DNA of 64,000 nucleotides from Candidatus Azophilus lithoversatilis (GTDB lineage Bacteria; Pseudomonadota; Gammaproteobacteria; Pseudomonadales; Azotimanducaceae): NCBI GenBank assembly GCA_028278675.1, contig JAQAJJ010000003.1, positions 125,042 to 189,041 of the forward strand, read 5' to 3'. Shown piece by piece: positions 1 to 8,529 of this stretch (position 1 is its first letter; each line of letters starts with the position of its first letter). The notes under the pieces were generated by a model. It saw only the letters and a program-made list of their open reading frames with translations, ran no database searches and was not told where the DNA came from. The position numbers and the translations under genes were made by a program.

Positions 1-520
1 AAAACACCACGTCCATGCCGAAGGCCTTGGCCCGCAGCGCTGCGGCGGTGCCGATGCGGCCCAGGCCGACAATGCCCAAGGTGCAGGCGGACAGCCGCCG
101 CCCATAGGGATTGAGGGCCGGGCGCCAGTGCTCTTGAGGGTTCGCTTTGAGCTCCCTGGTGTGGAAGGTGATGCCCTTCATCAGCGACAGCATCAGCGCC
201 ATGGCGTGGTCGGCCACCTCTTGGGTGCCGTAGTCGGGCACGTTGCACAGCGGGATGCCAAGGTCGGCCCAGGCGGCGAGATCGAAGTTGTCGAAGCCGA
301 CCTTGGGCGCGACGACGATGCGGCATTGGCGCAGCTGGGTGCGGCAGCTTTCCGGCAGGTCGGCCACGGTGACGATGGCGTCGCAGGTTGCCCACTGCGC
401 GGCGCTGACCTCCTCGAAGGTGGTGCTGAACTCGGCGCGCCCGGTGCTGCCCATGCTGGCGAGTTCCACGTCGCGGTTGCGGCCCCAACGAAAGAATGGA
501 TACAAGACGGTAAAGGCCAT
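1..520 (-). CDS. D-isomer-specific 2-hydroxyacid dehydrogenase, partial (C-terminus off left edge)
   Basis: The gene starts with ATG at 520 on the minus strand, preceded by an AAGGA ribosome site, and runs off the window at base 1, leaving about 173 N-terminal residues. The visible part has the variable substrate-domain start, then a stretch reading APKVGFDNFDLAAW and VPDYGTQEVADHAMALML, typical of the D-2-hydroxyacid dehydrogenase / CtBP family. It ends in the NAD-binding GLGRIGTAAALRAKAFGMDV (Rossmann GxGxxG). The family reduces 2-keto acids or oxidises D-2-hydroxy acids with NAD(P). The gene begins 18 bases after the stop of the LLM oxidoreductase, so it is probably the last or a late gene of an agmatinase-LLM-dehydrogenase operon. 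Substrate cannot be inferred; catalytic Arg/Glu/His residues lie partly beyond the edge. Confidence 0.85.
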   Translation of the reverse strand, partial: MAFTVLYPFFRWGRNRDVELASMGSTGRAEFSTTFEEVSAAQWATCDAIVTVADLPESCRTQLRQCRIVVAPKVGFDNFDLAAWADLGIPLCNVPDYGTQEVADHAMALMLSLMKGITFHTRELKANPQEHWRPALNPYGRRLSACTLGIVGLGRIGTAAALRAKAFGMDVVF

Positions 521-538
521 GGGAATCCTTGCGGTAGG

Positions 539-1450
539 TCAGAACAATTCGAGGACTTCGGCGATGGAAGCCATCAGCCGCTGCTCGGCAATGCCGCCGA
601 TGCGCAGGCGGGTGATGACGATGTGCGTGGCGCCAAGCACCTCTTGGTACTCATCGAGTTTTGCCGCCACATGGCCGCGATCGCCAACCAGCGCCCAGTC
701 GTCGATTTCCGCGCCGGCGTCGCGCTGCGGCCGGCCGGCGTCGGCGAGGCTTCGCCGCACCTCCTCCACCTCCCCTCGGCTGTGGCCGATGAACACCGTG
801 CGCATGATGGGCCGAATGGTCAAATCGCCGTGGCCTGCTTCCACCGCCGCCCGTCCGTGGGCCTCGAAATTGGCCTGCAGGCTGCTCAGCGTTTCCATCG
901 GTGACGCCAGATACGGCAAGCCCAAGCGCCCCGCTTGAGCCAAGGCTTTTGGCCCAAATGCAGCCACCCAAATCGGTGGGTGGGGTTGCTGGACGGGCAG
1001 CGGGTCGAGCCGCAGTGGCTCATCGGCGCCCTCCACGGCGATGGGCTCCCCAACCCAGGCTCGCATCATCACGTCCAGATTGGCCTCGAAGCGTGCCCGC
1101 TTCTCCCGCGGGACCACGTCAAAAGCTCGCAGCATGGCAGGCGCGTAGCCGCGCCCTACGCCCAGCAGCACCCGTCCAGCGGAGAGTTGATCGAGCACCG
1201 CCACTTGCTCGGCGGCCAGCAGGGGATTGCGCATCGGCAGCAGATAGGAGGTGGTGCCAAGCGCAATGGTCTCGGTGCCTGCGGCGGCCGCGGCCAACAG
1301 CATGAGCGGGTCGGGCAGGGCGCCCGCCGTGAAGTGGCTTTCCGGCAGCCAGAACGATTGATACCCCAAAGACTCGCCAATTTGCGCCTGCCGGGCCAAG
1401 GACTTGGCCGAACGGTCGTTGAAGTTCCAGGGCGTCAAACCGAGGTGCAT
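539..1450 (-). CDS. LLM-class flavin/F420-dependent oxidoreductase
   Basis: A 303-residue bacterial-luciferase-like TIM barrel. It opens with MHLGLTPWNF, has the conserved GESLGYQSFWLPESHF segment near residue 30, an ALGTTSYLLPMRNPLLAAEQ strand-helix, and LSAGRVLLGVGRGY around residues 88-101, all usual for LLM monooxygenases and reductases. Length is normal. The cofactor (FMN or F420) cannot be decided from sequence. Because a full F420 operon lies 20 kb away, F420 is possible, but this copy looks closest to FMN-dependent alkanal-monooxygenase-like members. It starts four bases after the agmatinase stop and is followed closely by a 2-hydroxyacid dehydrogenase, suggesting one transcript. Substrate unknown. 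Confidence 0.85.
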   Translation of the reverse strand: MHLGLTPWNFNDRSAKSLARQAQIGESLGYQSFWLPESHFTAGALPDPLMLLAAAAAGTETIALGTTSYLLPMRNPLLAAEQVAVLDQLSAGRVLLGVGRGYAPAMLRAFDVVPREKRARFEANLDVMMRAWVGEPIAVEGADEPLRLDPLPVQQPHPPIWVAAFGPKALAQAGRLGLPYLASPMETLSSLQANFEAHGRAAVEAGHGDLTIRPIMRTVFIGHSRGEVEEVRRSLADAGRPQRDAGAEIDDWALVGDRGHVAAKLDEYQEVLGATHIVITRLRIGGIAEQRLMASIAEVLELF

Positions 1451-1454
1451 GGCG

Positions 1455-2435
1455 TCAGTTCCTTGGCTTGCCAGCCCCGGAAGCGACCGGAGTCTTCAAT
1501 GCATGGGACTTCTTGAGCGCTTGCAGGCCAATGAAGTCATGGGCGAGGGTGGCCGCGGCGATGGCGGTGATTTCGGCGTGATCGTAGGCGGGCGCCACTT
1601 CCACCACGTCCATGCCAACGATGTTGAGTGGCCCAAGCCCGCGTACGACAGCCAGCGCTTGGGCCGACGACAGGCCGCCGGCCACGGGCGTTCCGGTGCC
1701 GGGTGCAAAGGCAGGATCCAGGCAATCGATGTCGAACGTGAGATAGGCCTTGCGGTCGCCCACTAGGGCCAGAGTCTCCTTGAGCACCGCGCCCGGCCCA
1801 TGCTCATGCACCCAAGGTGCGTCCAGTATGGTGAAGCCGTGGTCGCTTTCGCTGTAGGCGCGGATGCCAACCTGCACGGAGTGCGCAACGTCGATCAGCC
1901 CCTCGCGCTTGGCGCGCAGGAACATCGAGCCATGATCCAGGCGTTCGCCGTCGTCGGCCCAAGTGTCCACATGGGCGTCAAAATGAATCAACGCCAGTGG
2001 GCCATGCTTTTCAGCGTGGGCGCGCAGCAGCGGATAGGTCACGAAATGGTCGCCGCCGAAGGTCAGCATCATCGCGCCTTGGGCCAAGATTTCGCGGGCA
2101 TGGCTTTCGATCACCGCCACGGCATGCTGTGGATACCCGGAATCGAACTCACAGTCGCCGTAGTCCGCGATACCCAGCGCGGCGAAGGGATCGATGCCAA
2201 AGGGAAACGCCCGTTCAGTGATCTCGGCAAGTTGAACGCTGGCGGCGCGGATGGCCGCCGGACCGAAGCGCGCGCCGGGACGGAAGGTGGTGGCGCAGTC
2301 GAAGGGCAGCCCGGAGACCACGATTTCCGCCCCTTCAATATCCCGCGTGCGCCTGCAGCGCAGAAAGGACAGCGCCCCGCCATAGGTCATGGCTGTGTCT
2401 TGGCGGATGGAAAAGTCCTGTCGCGGCGCTTCCAT
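1455..2435 (-). CDS. speB: Agmatinase / arginase-family ureohydrolase
   Basis: A 326-residue ureohydrolase. The dimanganese site is complete: GGDHF near residue 128, HFDAHVDTW near 150, and FDIDCLDPAFAPGTGTP near 240, giving the His and Asp ligands of the agmatinase/arginase fold. The family hydrolyses agmatine (or another guanidino compound) to putrescine and urea. Compared with the ~306-residue E. coli SpeB it carries about 15 extra N-terminal residues. An alternative start is the second ATG (MTYGGALSF), where family similarity begins; neither has a clear ribosome site. The outer ATG directly abuts dispersed repeat A (from 2433), so the insertion may have replaced the native upstream region. 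It is the first gene of a minus-strand operon with the LLM oxidoreductase and the 2-hydroxyacid dehydrogenase. Substrate could also be guanidinobutyrate or another guanidino compound. Confidence 0.85.
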   Translation of the reverse strand: MEAPRQDFSIRQDTAMTYGGALSFLRCRRTRDIEGAEIVVSGLPFDCATTFRPGARFGPAAIRAASVQLAEITERAFPFGIDPFAALGIADYGDCEFDSGYPQHAVAVIESHAREILAQGAMMLTFGGDHFVTYPLLRAHAEKHGPLALIHFDAHVDTWADDGERLDHGSMFLRAKREGLIDVAHSVQVGIRAYSESDHGFTILDAPWVHEHGPGAVLKETLALVGDRKAYLTFDIDCLDPAFAPGTGTPVAGGLSSAQALAVVRGLGPLNIVGMDVVEVAPAYDHAEITAIAAATLAHDFIGLQALKKSHALKTPVASGAGKPRN

Positions 2436-2520
2436 GGATCAAATCGAGACAGCCCAGCGGCTGGCTGGTTGTTCCTTCGGCGTCGGCGGCGTGCCGCTCC
2501 GGGGCAAGCTAAGGGCTTCC
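2433..2520 (+). repeat. Dispersed repeat A, copy 1
   Basis: An ~88-bp unit that starts at the agmatinase start codon and reads as an open frame beginning MDQIETAQRLAGCSFGV. Other copies are at 8495-8579 (inverted), 13333-13419 and, more diverged, 13421-13509; fragments lie at 13101-13137 and 54966-55004. Copies 1 and 2 share about 70 positions. The remaining gap to the sulfotransferase (2521-2746) shows no recognisable gene. Confidence 0.75.
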
Positions 2521-2746
2521 GGCACGATAGCCTCCGGCAGTGCGCATGAATTGGGGCGGCGAAGGCCGCAACTGAGCCGGGATGCTAGTTCATCGGCTTG
2601 GCAAAGCCAACGTTCGCGATGGGGGCTTGGGTTCAAGCCTGCTCCCGTTCGAGGTCGAAGACCGAAGTCCCATCGACCCAAGGCATTGCTTGGCTCACCT
2701 TGCCGGTGCTTGACCCATAGACCACAAGCGCCACAATTGCGTCGGA

Positions 2747-3436
2747 ATGCTAGTTTCAATTCACATTCCCAAAACCGGGGGGACCACGCTGCGAGAGACC
2801 GTCCTCAAACCCGCACTGGGTGATCGGTTGATGCTGGACTACGGCGACAAGCCGCTCGCTACCGAAGTCGCGGCGCGCAACAAGGCGGCCTTGGCGTTCG
2901 AACCATCGCCCGACCTAGCGAGTCACTACGACTGCGTTCACGGCCATTTCCTGGCGACGAAATACCTGTCCAACAGTTTCCCGTGCCAATTCGCCGTCTG
3001 GTTTCGCGATCCGGTGCAACGCATGGTCTCGCGGTACTTTGACGGCAAACGGACCGAGGGCAGCGTGGTCACGCCGCAAATGAGCTTGGCGGAGTTTTGC
3101 GAAATCGAGAAGTTTCACAACACCTATGCCAGCTACTTGTGGAACTTCGACTTCAGCCGGCTCGACTTCGTGGGGATTGTTGAGGACTACGAGAACAGCC
3201 TCGCGGTTTTCTGTCGACGCTTCGGCATTCAAGCCCCCGGGGAGCTTCACTTGCGCAACAGGAATCCCGACAGATCCTCGACTCAACGCTACCCCCTCAG
3301 CCGCCAAGTCACCAAATTGATCCGTCGAAGCAATAGAGAGGACATTGAGATATACGCTCAGGCCCTTTCGGTCCATAAGCGCCTGGTAAAGAGGGAACGT
3401 CGGCGATTTTGGCCGCGCATGTCGCTTAGGAATTGA
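2747..3436 (+). CDS. Sulfotransferase family protein (PAPS-dependent)
   Basis: A 229-residue protein with the two PAPS-binding elements of the sulfotransferase fold: the 5'-phosphosulfate loop IPKTGGTTL at residues 7-15 and the 3'-phosphate element RDPVQRMVSRY at about 87-97. This arrangement is typical of the sulfotransferase family 2 (heparan-sulfotransferase-like), which transfers sulfate to sugars or other hydroxyl or amino groups. The acceptor is unknown. It is a lone plus-strand gene between two minus-strand operons; its stop overlaps the coaX stop by 11 bases. The start is the ATG just before VSIHIPKTGG, with only a weak ribosome site. Family members often decorate cell-surface polysaccharides, but no polysaccharide genes are nearby. 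Confidence 0.8.
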   Translation: MLVSIHIPKTGGTTLRETVLKPALGDRLMLDYGDKPLATEVAARNKAALAFEPSPDLASHYDCVHGHFLATKYLSNSFPCQFAVWFRDPVQRMVSRYFDGKRTEGSVVTPQMSLAEFCEIEKFHNTYASYLWNFDFSRLDFVGIVEDYENSLAVFCRRFGIQAPGELHLRNRNPDRSSTQRYPLSRQVTKLIRRSNREDIEIYAQALSVHKRLVKRERRRFWPRMSLRN

Positions 3437-4196
3437 GTCGCAGCGCCTCGAGCAGGCCGGTGAGAATCAAGTCGGGCGCCACCCGGTCGAACAGCTTTTC
3501 GCGATTGAACAGGTGGCAGAAACCGCCAGTGGCGATCACCAAGGGGCGGTCGTCGCTAAAGACCTCCTCGCTGATCCGCTGCACGAGTTCCTTCACCATG
3601 CCGACGTTGCTCCAGTACAGGCCGCTCTGAATGCTCTCCACGGTGGTGCGTCCAATCGATGAGCGCACCGGCTTGATCTCGACCGACGGCAGTTGCGCGG
3701 TCTTGGCTTCCAAGGCGTCCATGGCCAGCCGCAGGCCGGGCACGATGTTGCCGCCGAGGAATTTCCGGTCGCGGGTGATGGCGCACACGGTGGTGGCGGT
3801 GCCGAAGTCGATGACGATCAGGTTGCGGTCCGGAAACAGCTTGATCGCGCCCATGGCGTCGGCAATGCGGTCGGCGCCGACTTCCTTGGGATCCTTGTAG
3901 CCGATCTTGAGGCCCGTCTTGATGCCCGGGCGCAGGATCAGGGGCTCGATGCTGAAGTACTTCTGGCAGCAGGCGCGCAGGGAGTAGTTGATGTCCGGCA
4001 CCACCGAACAGGCCGTGATCTGGGCAATGTTGTTGGGGTCGATGCCGTTTTCCCTCAGCGCCGCCCGCAGGAACACGCCGAGTTCGTCTGAGGAGCCCCG
4101 CACAGTGGACGTGCGCCGAAACTGCACCACCAATTCGCCGGCATCGAAGACGCCGCAGTAGATTTGGCTGTTGCCAACGTCAAGGGCCAGAATCAT
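3426..4196 (-). CDS. coaX: Type III pantothenate kinase
   Basis: A 256-residue CoaX, first enzyme of CoA synthesis, phosphorylating pantothenate. The acetate/sugar-kinase fold motifs are visible: ALDVGNSQIYCGVF at the N-terminus (phosphate-1 loop), GADRIADAMGA near residue 105 and VIDFGTATTV near 125. The chosen start is the ATG giving MILALDVGNS; a longer frame exists upstream but only adds non-homologous residues. The gene overlaps the end of panC by 17 bases, so panB-panC-coaX form one coupled operon that leads from ketoisovalerate to 4'-phosphopantothenate. Type III kinases are not feedback-inhibited by CoA and often need a monovalent cation. Confidence 0.93.
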   Translation of the reverse strand: MILALDVGNSQIYCGVFDAGELVVQFRRTSTVRGSSDELGVFLRAALRENGIDPNNIAQITACSVVPDINYSLRACCQKYFSIEPLILRPGIKTGLKIGYKDPKEVGADRIADAMGAIKLFPDRNLIVIDFGTATTVCAITRDRKFLGGNIVPGLRLAMDALEAKTAQLPSVEIKPVRSSIGRTTVESIQSGLYWSNVGMVKELVQRISEEVFSDDRPLVIATGGFCHLFNREKLFDRVAPDLILTGLLEALRLNS

Positions 4197-4983
4197 GATG
4201 GGTTGCCTCCGGCCGCATCGCCAGCGGGATGTTGTCAATCAAGCGCACCCTGCCCTCTCCTTTGCCGATGCTCGCCGCCGCCAGCCGCCGGCCGAAGCGG
4301 GTGGCCACGTAGTCCACGTCAAAGCCCAAGCGGGAAAGGGCATCGGCTACTTGACCATCCGGGCCCGGACAGGCCAAGGCCTCGCGCAGCCGCGGCGCCA
4401 GCGCCCGGCCCGCCGCATCGAGCCGGGCGTTGCGCGAACTCAATGCGAGGCCATCGGCGTCGCGAACCGTCGGGCAGGCCACGATCTCCGAGTCGATGAA
4501 GAAAGCCTGCGCCATGCCGCGGATGAGCTCAAGCTGCTGGTAGTCCTTTTCGCCAAAATAGGCCCGGTCGGGCTTGACCAGATTCAAGAGCTTCAGCACC
4601 ACCGTCAAGACGCCGCTGAAGTGCCCAGGCCGATGGGCGCCGCAGAGTTCGCGGCTGAGCGGCGATTCCTCCACCTTGAAGCGAAAGCCATCGACGTAGA
4701 TCGCCTCCCGGTCGGGGGCCAGCACGGCGTGCGCTCCCTGCGCTTCGGCGTAGGCCAAGTCATCTTCGAGGCTGGCCGGATAGCTCGCCAGATCCCGCGG
4801 GTCGTTGAACTGGGTCGGATTCAGGAACAGGCTCACTACCGCCAAGTCGTTGTCGGCGGCGGCCCGCTGAATCAGGGCCGCGTGGCCCGCATGCAACCCG
4901 CCCAAGGTGGGCACGAAGCCGAGGCCGCCGGTGAGCGCGGCCCGGAATCGCCGCCACTCACCGATGCTGCGCAGAACTTTCAT
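4180..4983 (-). CDS. panC: Pantothenate synthetase (pantoate-beta-alanine ligase)
   Basis: A 267-residue PanC that joins pantoate and beta-alanine through a pantoyl-adenylate. Adenylation motifs are intact: FVPTLGGLHAGHAALI (HIGH-like; the family usually has PTMGALHEGH), FLNPTQFN, RPGHFSGVLTVV, YFGEKDYQQL and ALSSRN. Length is a little below the typical ~280. Its ATG overlaps the panB stop (ATGA) and its stop overlaps coaX, implying translational coupling. Confidence 0.95.
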   Translation of the reverse strand: MKVLRSIGEWRRFRAALTGGLGFVPTLGGLHAGHAALIQRAAADNDLAVVSLFLNPTQFNDPRDLASYPASLEDDLAYAEAQGAHAVLAPDREAIYVDGFRFKVEESPLSRELCGAHRPGHFSGVLTVVLKLLNLVKPDRAYFGEKDYQQLELIRGMAQAFFIDSEIVACPTVRDADGLALSSRNARLDAAGRALAPRLREALACPGPDGQVADALSRLGFDVDYVATRFGRRLAAASIGKGEGRVRLIDNIPLAMRPEATHHDSGP

Positions 4984-5768
4984 CCATAGGACTCCGCGGC
5001 GGCAGGGAACGCGCCGCTTCGAGTTTCCTCGGCGAAGTGATCGACGGCGTCGTGAATCAGCCCGTGCCCATCAGCGTAGTGGCGCAAGAAGCGCGGCTTG
5101 AAGTCCGGGTTCATGCCCAGCATATCCTGCAGCACCAGCACTTGGCCATCGGTGTCGGGCCCGGCGCCGATGCCGATGGTGGGAATGGAAAGCTCCTCGG
5201 TGATGCGTCGTGCGAGTTTCTGGGGTACGCATTCGAGCACCAGCGCAAAGCAGCCGGCCGCCTCCAGCTTGCGGGCGGAGTCGAGTATCCGCCCGGCTTG
5301 CCCTTCGTTGCGGCCCTGCACCTTGTGCCCGCCGAAGGCTTGCACGGATTGCGGCGTCAAGCCCAGATGCCCCATCACCGGCACGCCGGATTCGACGATG
5401 TGGGCCGTCAACTCCGTCTGGCCCGCCTCGCCCTCCACCTTGATGGCGTTGACGCCGGTTTGCATGAGCGCCTGAACCGAGTCCATGGCAAAGCCGCGAC
5501 CCTTGCGCATGGACAGGAAGGGCATGTCGCCGACGATGTACTTGTCCGGTGCGCCCCGCCGCACCGCAGCGGCGTGCAGCGCCATTATCTCCACCGTGGC
5601 CTGCACGGTGCTGTCGAAGCCGTGCATGACCATGGCCAGGCTGTCGCCCACCAGCAGGCAATCCACGTCGGTTCCATTCAGGACCTGGGCCGACCAAAAG
5701 TCGTAGCAGGTGACCATGGAAATGGGATCTCGAGCGGCCTTGCGCCGCGCAAAGCCAAGGGTGTTCAC
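4980..5768 (-). CDS. panB: 3-methyl-2-oxobutanoate hydroxymethyltransferase
   Basis: PanB makes ketopantoate from 2-ketoisovalerate and methylene-tetrahydrofolate. Diagnostic stretches are MVTCYDFWSAQVL, LLVGDSLAMVMHGFDSTV (Mg-binding Asp), VKVEG-like IKVEGEAG, MGHLGLTPQSV and IPTIGIGAGPDTDGQVLVLQD. An open frame extends upstream to 5840, but a GTG at 5768 has a GGAGG ribosome site six bases before it and gives the usual length of 262 residues, so GTG is taken as the start. It is first in the panB-panC-coaX operon and overlaps panC by four bases. Confidence 0.95.
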   Translation of the reverse strand: MNTLGFARRKAARDPISMVTCYDFWSAQVLNGTDVDCLLVGDSLAMVMHGFDSTVQATVEIMALHAAAVRRGAPDKYIVGDMPFLSMRKGRGFAMDSVQALMQTGVNAIKVEGEAGQTELTAHIVESGVPVMGHLGLTPQSVQAFGGHKVQGRNEGQAGRILDSARKLEAAGCFALVLECVPQKLARRITEELSIPTIGIGAGPDTDGQVLVLQDMLGMNPDFKPRFLRHYADGHGLIHDAVDHFAEETRSGAFPAAAESYG

Positions 5769-6124
5769 GGCTTCCTCCGTAATGTGTCTGGAACTCGGCG
5801 CCGGAACGATGAACACGGAGGAGAAGCAACGGGGGCGCATTGATGCGCTGGGGTCGTCAACAAATGGCCGTTGCCGTCGAATTGCATGGGTACCTGTCCT
5901 CCAAGGCGGATCAAGTCCTAGTGCCTGCTAAGCGGTGCTGGCGCCACTCTGGGGCGGACCAGCGGTCTCCGTCCCCGCAGGGGATCGAAGCCGAGGCCAA
6001 GATTAGGTGGGAAAAACGGTGTTGTAAAGACCCACCCGGCAACGCTTCCCTACTACCCCCTTCGTTCAGGCACATTTCCATATTGGAAATCACGGACCAG
6101 CCTAGCCACGCACCCAACGGATGG
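5769..6124. other. Intergenic region without recognised gene
   Basis: About 350 bases between the panB start and the IS1380-type remnant. Short open frames exist on both strands but none has recognisable content or a convincing ribosome site. The panB promoter must lie here; no clear -35/-10 pair was identified. Confidence 0.4.
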
Positions 6125-6641
6125 CTAGCCCCGATAACTCACGAATAGATAGAGCAAAAGCCCTTGGTCATGCGAAAACGGCGTTGCCAGACAACCGGTT
6201 AGCGCAGCAAAGGCTTTTTGCATGTCACAAGATGCCGGCAAACGGAGTGTTTTGTTCGAGGGCCTGTCGAACAAGGCGGTGATCGCCAAGTTCGACCAGG
6301 ATCATGCCAGTTCGGACGGGGGCGCCATCCTGCTCAAGGCCTGCGACGAGCGGCTTCAGCTGAGCGAGACGTGGGCGGCGCGCCTGTCGCACGACCGCGG
6401 GCAGTCGAAGGTCGCGCATTCCCCGCGGGAGTTGTTTCAGCAACGTCTGTTCGGCATTGCCTGCGGCTGCGCCGATGGCAACGACGCCGCCCGGTTGGCT
6501 GACGATCCGGTGATGAAGCTGCTGACGGGACGCGACCCGGTCGCCGGCAAGCACGCCTGCGCACGCTCTCGTCCGCGCACCCAGTGCTTTCACTGCTATT
6601 GACGACCTCGCCACGTTCATTCGTGAATTAGGTCGGGCTAG
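6125..6641 (+). mobile_element. IS1380-type insertion sequence, internally deleted remnant
   Basis: Both ends are preserved as imperfect inverted repeats: CTAGCCCCGATAACTCACG from 6125 and, inverted, CTAGCCCGACCTAATTCACG ending at 6641. The element is only ~517 bp, whereas IS1380 elements are about 1.6-1.7 kb, so most of the transposase gene has been deleted while both ends stayed. It lies between panB and sulP. Confidence 0.65.
6222..6602 (+). pseudogene. IS1380-family transposase, N-terminal fragment
   Basis: The first ~110 residues match the start of IS1380-type DDE transposases: KFDQDHASSDGGAILLKACD, then QQRLFGIACGCADGNDAARL and DDPVMKLLTGRDPV, the usual IACGYEDxNDxxxLRxDP region. After about residue 113 the sequence stops resembling the family and the frame ends at 6602. 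The catalytic DDE core is gone. It lies inside the element with preserved inverted ends and cannot transpose on its own. Confidence 0.75.
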
Positions 6642-6735
6642 CGCTCCGCACGTGCCGCCGGCTGCAAAAGGAGAGGCGCCGGATAGCGAAGGCCGACGCG
6701 GACTCTGCCCCAAAAAGTCAAGTACAATCAGCATC

Positions 6736-8529
6736 ATGGCGGATGAATCCACAGCGGTGAACACCGATCGGGATAGTGGGTGGCGCACCCATGTGCCGCT
6801 GCTGGGAGTTTTGCGGGGCTATGACCGCACGGTCTTCAGCAGCGATCTGACCGCCGGGCTGATTGTCGCGGTCATCTCCGTGCCCCAGGCCGTGGCCTAC
6901 GCCTACCTAGCCGGGTTGCCGCCGTCGGCGGGCCTCTACGCCTGCCTGGTTCCGATGGTGCTGTACACCCTGCTCGGGTCGTCCCGGCATTTGGTGGTGG
7001 GGCCGACGGCGGTGGCGGCGTTGATGGTGGCGGCGGCGATTGGCGCCCATGCCCCGGACTATGGAGGCGACCATCTCGGCGTCGCCACCGTCATCTGCCT
7101 GGAAGCGGGGCTGTTTCTGCTGCTGCTGCGGCTCACCCAGATGGGCGGCGTCGTGCATCTGCTGAGCCATCCGGTCATCACCGGCTTCGTCAACGCCGCC
7201 GCCATCCTGATCATCGTCAGCCAATTGAGCGCCTTCACCGGCATTGCCGCGGAACGGGATGATCTGCCCATTGCGGCACTGTTCACCGTGTTCCAGAACT
7301 TCCCCAGCTTCAACGGCGTCACTCTGGTCTTCGGCGTTGGCAGCCTGTTGCTGCTGTGGGCGGCCGCTCGATACGGCCCAAGGTTGGTGGGCTGGGCTTG
7401 GCCGCGGCTTGCCGGTTCGCCCTTCGTGGCCCAAGCCGGGCCGTTGCTGACCCTGCTGGCGGCTACGCTGCTGGTGGCGGTGCTGGACCTCGATGCCAGT
7501 TTTGGCGTCGCCACCGCTGGCCAAGTGCCCGACGGGCTGCCGGAATTCACGCTGCCGCCCTTCAGCCCCTTGATGTGGCTGGCGCTGATGCCCTCGTCGG
7601 CAATGATCGCCGCAGTCGCCTTCGTCGAGAGCTATACCATCGGCACGTCGCTCGCCAACCGGGAACACACCCGCCTAGACAGCGGCCAGGAGCTGCTGGC
7701 GCTTGGCGCGGCCAACCTGGCAGCGGGATTCAGCGGCGCCACTCCGGTGGCGGGCAGCTTCTCACGCAGCAGCCTGAACTATCAGTCCGGTGCGCGCACC
7801 CCGGTCAGTTCGCTGGTTTGCGCCGCGGTCATTTTGCTGACCCTGCTCTTCCTGACGCCGCTGTTCGCCGATCTTCCGCAAGCCACTTTAGCGGCCATCG
7901 TGATTGTGTCCGTGGTCGGCTTGATCGACTTCGGTGCCATCAGCCGGCACTGGAAGCTGTACCGGGAGGATGGGGTGACCGGCGTGGTCACCTTGGGAAC
8001 GGTGCTGGCGTTGGGTGTGGAAACCGGGCTGATCGCCGGCGCGTTGCTGTCCATCGCTTTCTTCGTGCGCCGCTCCAGCCGCCCGCACATCGCTGTGGTG
8101 GGGCGCATCGGCGAGTCCGAGAGCTTCCGCGCCGCCCGCCGCCACGAGGTGGAGACCCACGACCACGTCACCGCCGTGCGCGTCGATGAGAACATCTACT
8201 TCGCCAACGCCAATCACATTGAGAGCAAGCTGCATCGGCTGATAGCCCGCCGCGCGGGCACCCACCATGTCCTGGTGGTTTGCAGCGCGGTCAACGTCAT
8301 CGATGTCAGCGGTGTCGAGATGCTGGCCCGGCTGAACGACAACTTGGCGCAAAAGGGCATCAAGCTGCATCTGTCTGACGTCAAGTGGCCGGTTATGGCG
8401 CAGCTTAAGCGCTCCAAGCTGCCCGACGAACTCAGTGGCCGGATATTCTTCACGACCGACGAAGCCATGAACGCACTCGCTGACGAGCCTTGCGAGCCTT
8501 CAGCTTGCCCCAGAGCGGCACGCCGTTGA
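6736..8529 (+). CDS. SulP-family anion permease with STAS domain
   Basis: A 597-residue SulP/SLC26 transporter. The N-terminal sulfate-transporter signature is present (LTAGLIVAVISVPQAVAYAY near residue 35, GLPPSAGLYACLVPMVLYTL following), then about 10-12 hydrophobic helices to residue ~440. A cytoplasmic STAS domain near residues 455-570 contains VVCSAVNVIDVSGVEMLARL. Family members move sulfate, bicarbonate or other anions; substrate is not decided here. The ATG at 6736 was chosen because the family alignment starts just after it. The last ~12 codons are read from an inverted copy of repeat A (8495-8579), so the native C-terminus was probably replaced when the repeat inserted. Confidence 0.9.
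   Translation: MADESTAVNTDRDSGWRTHVPLLGVLRGYDRTVFSSDLTAGLIVAVISVPQAVAYAYLAGLPPSAGLYACLVPMVLYTLLGSSRHLVVGPTAVAALMVAAAIGAHAPDYGGDHLGVATVICLEAGLFLLLLRLTQMGGVVHLLSHPVITGFVNAAAILIIVSQLSAFTGIAAERDDLPIAALFTVFQNFPSFNGVTLVFGVGSLLLLWAAARYGPRLVGWAWPRLAGSPFVAQAGPLLTLLAATLLVAVLDLDASFGVATAGQVPDGLPEFTLPPFSPLMWLALMPSSAMIAAVAFVESYTIGTSLANREHTRLDSGQELLALGAANLAAGFSGATPVAGSFSRSSLNYQSGARTPVSSLVCAAVILLTLLFLTPLFADLPQATLAAIVIVSVVGLIDFGAISRHWKLYREDGVTGVVTLGTVLALGVETGLIAGALLSIAFFVRRSSRPHIAVVGRIGESESFRAARRHEVETHDHVTAVRVDENIYFANANHIESKLHRLIARRAGTHHVLVVCSAVNVIDVSGVEMLARLNDNLAQKGIKLHLSDVKWPVMAQLKRSKLPDELSGRIFFTTDEAMNALADEPCEPSACPRAARR

Noticed and set aside
5911-6117. 68-codon frame upstream of the IS1380 remnant
   Set aside because: No ribosome site and no recognisable content.
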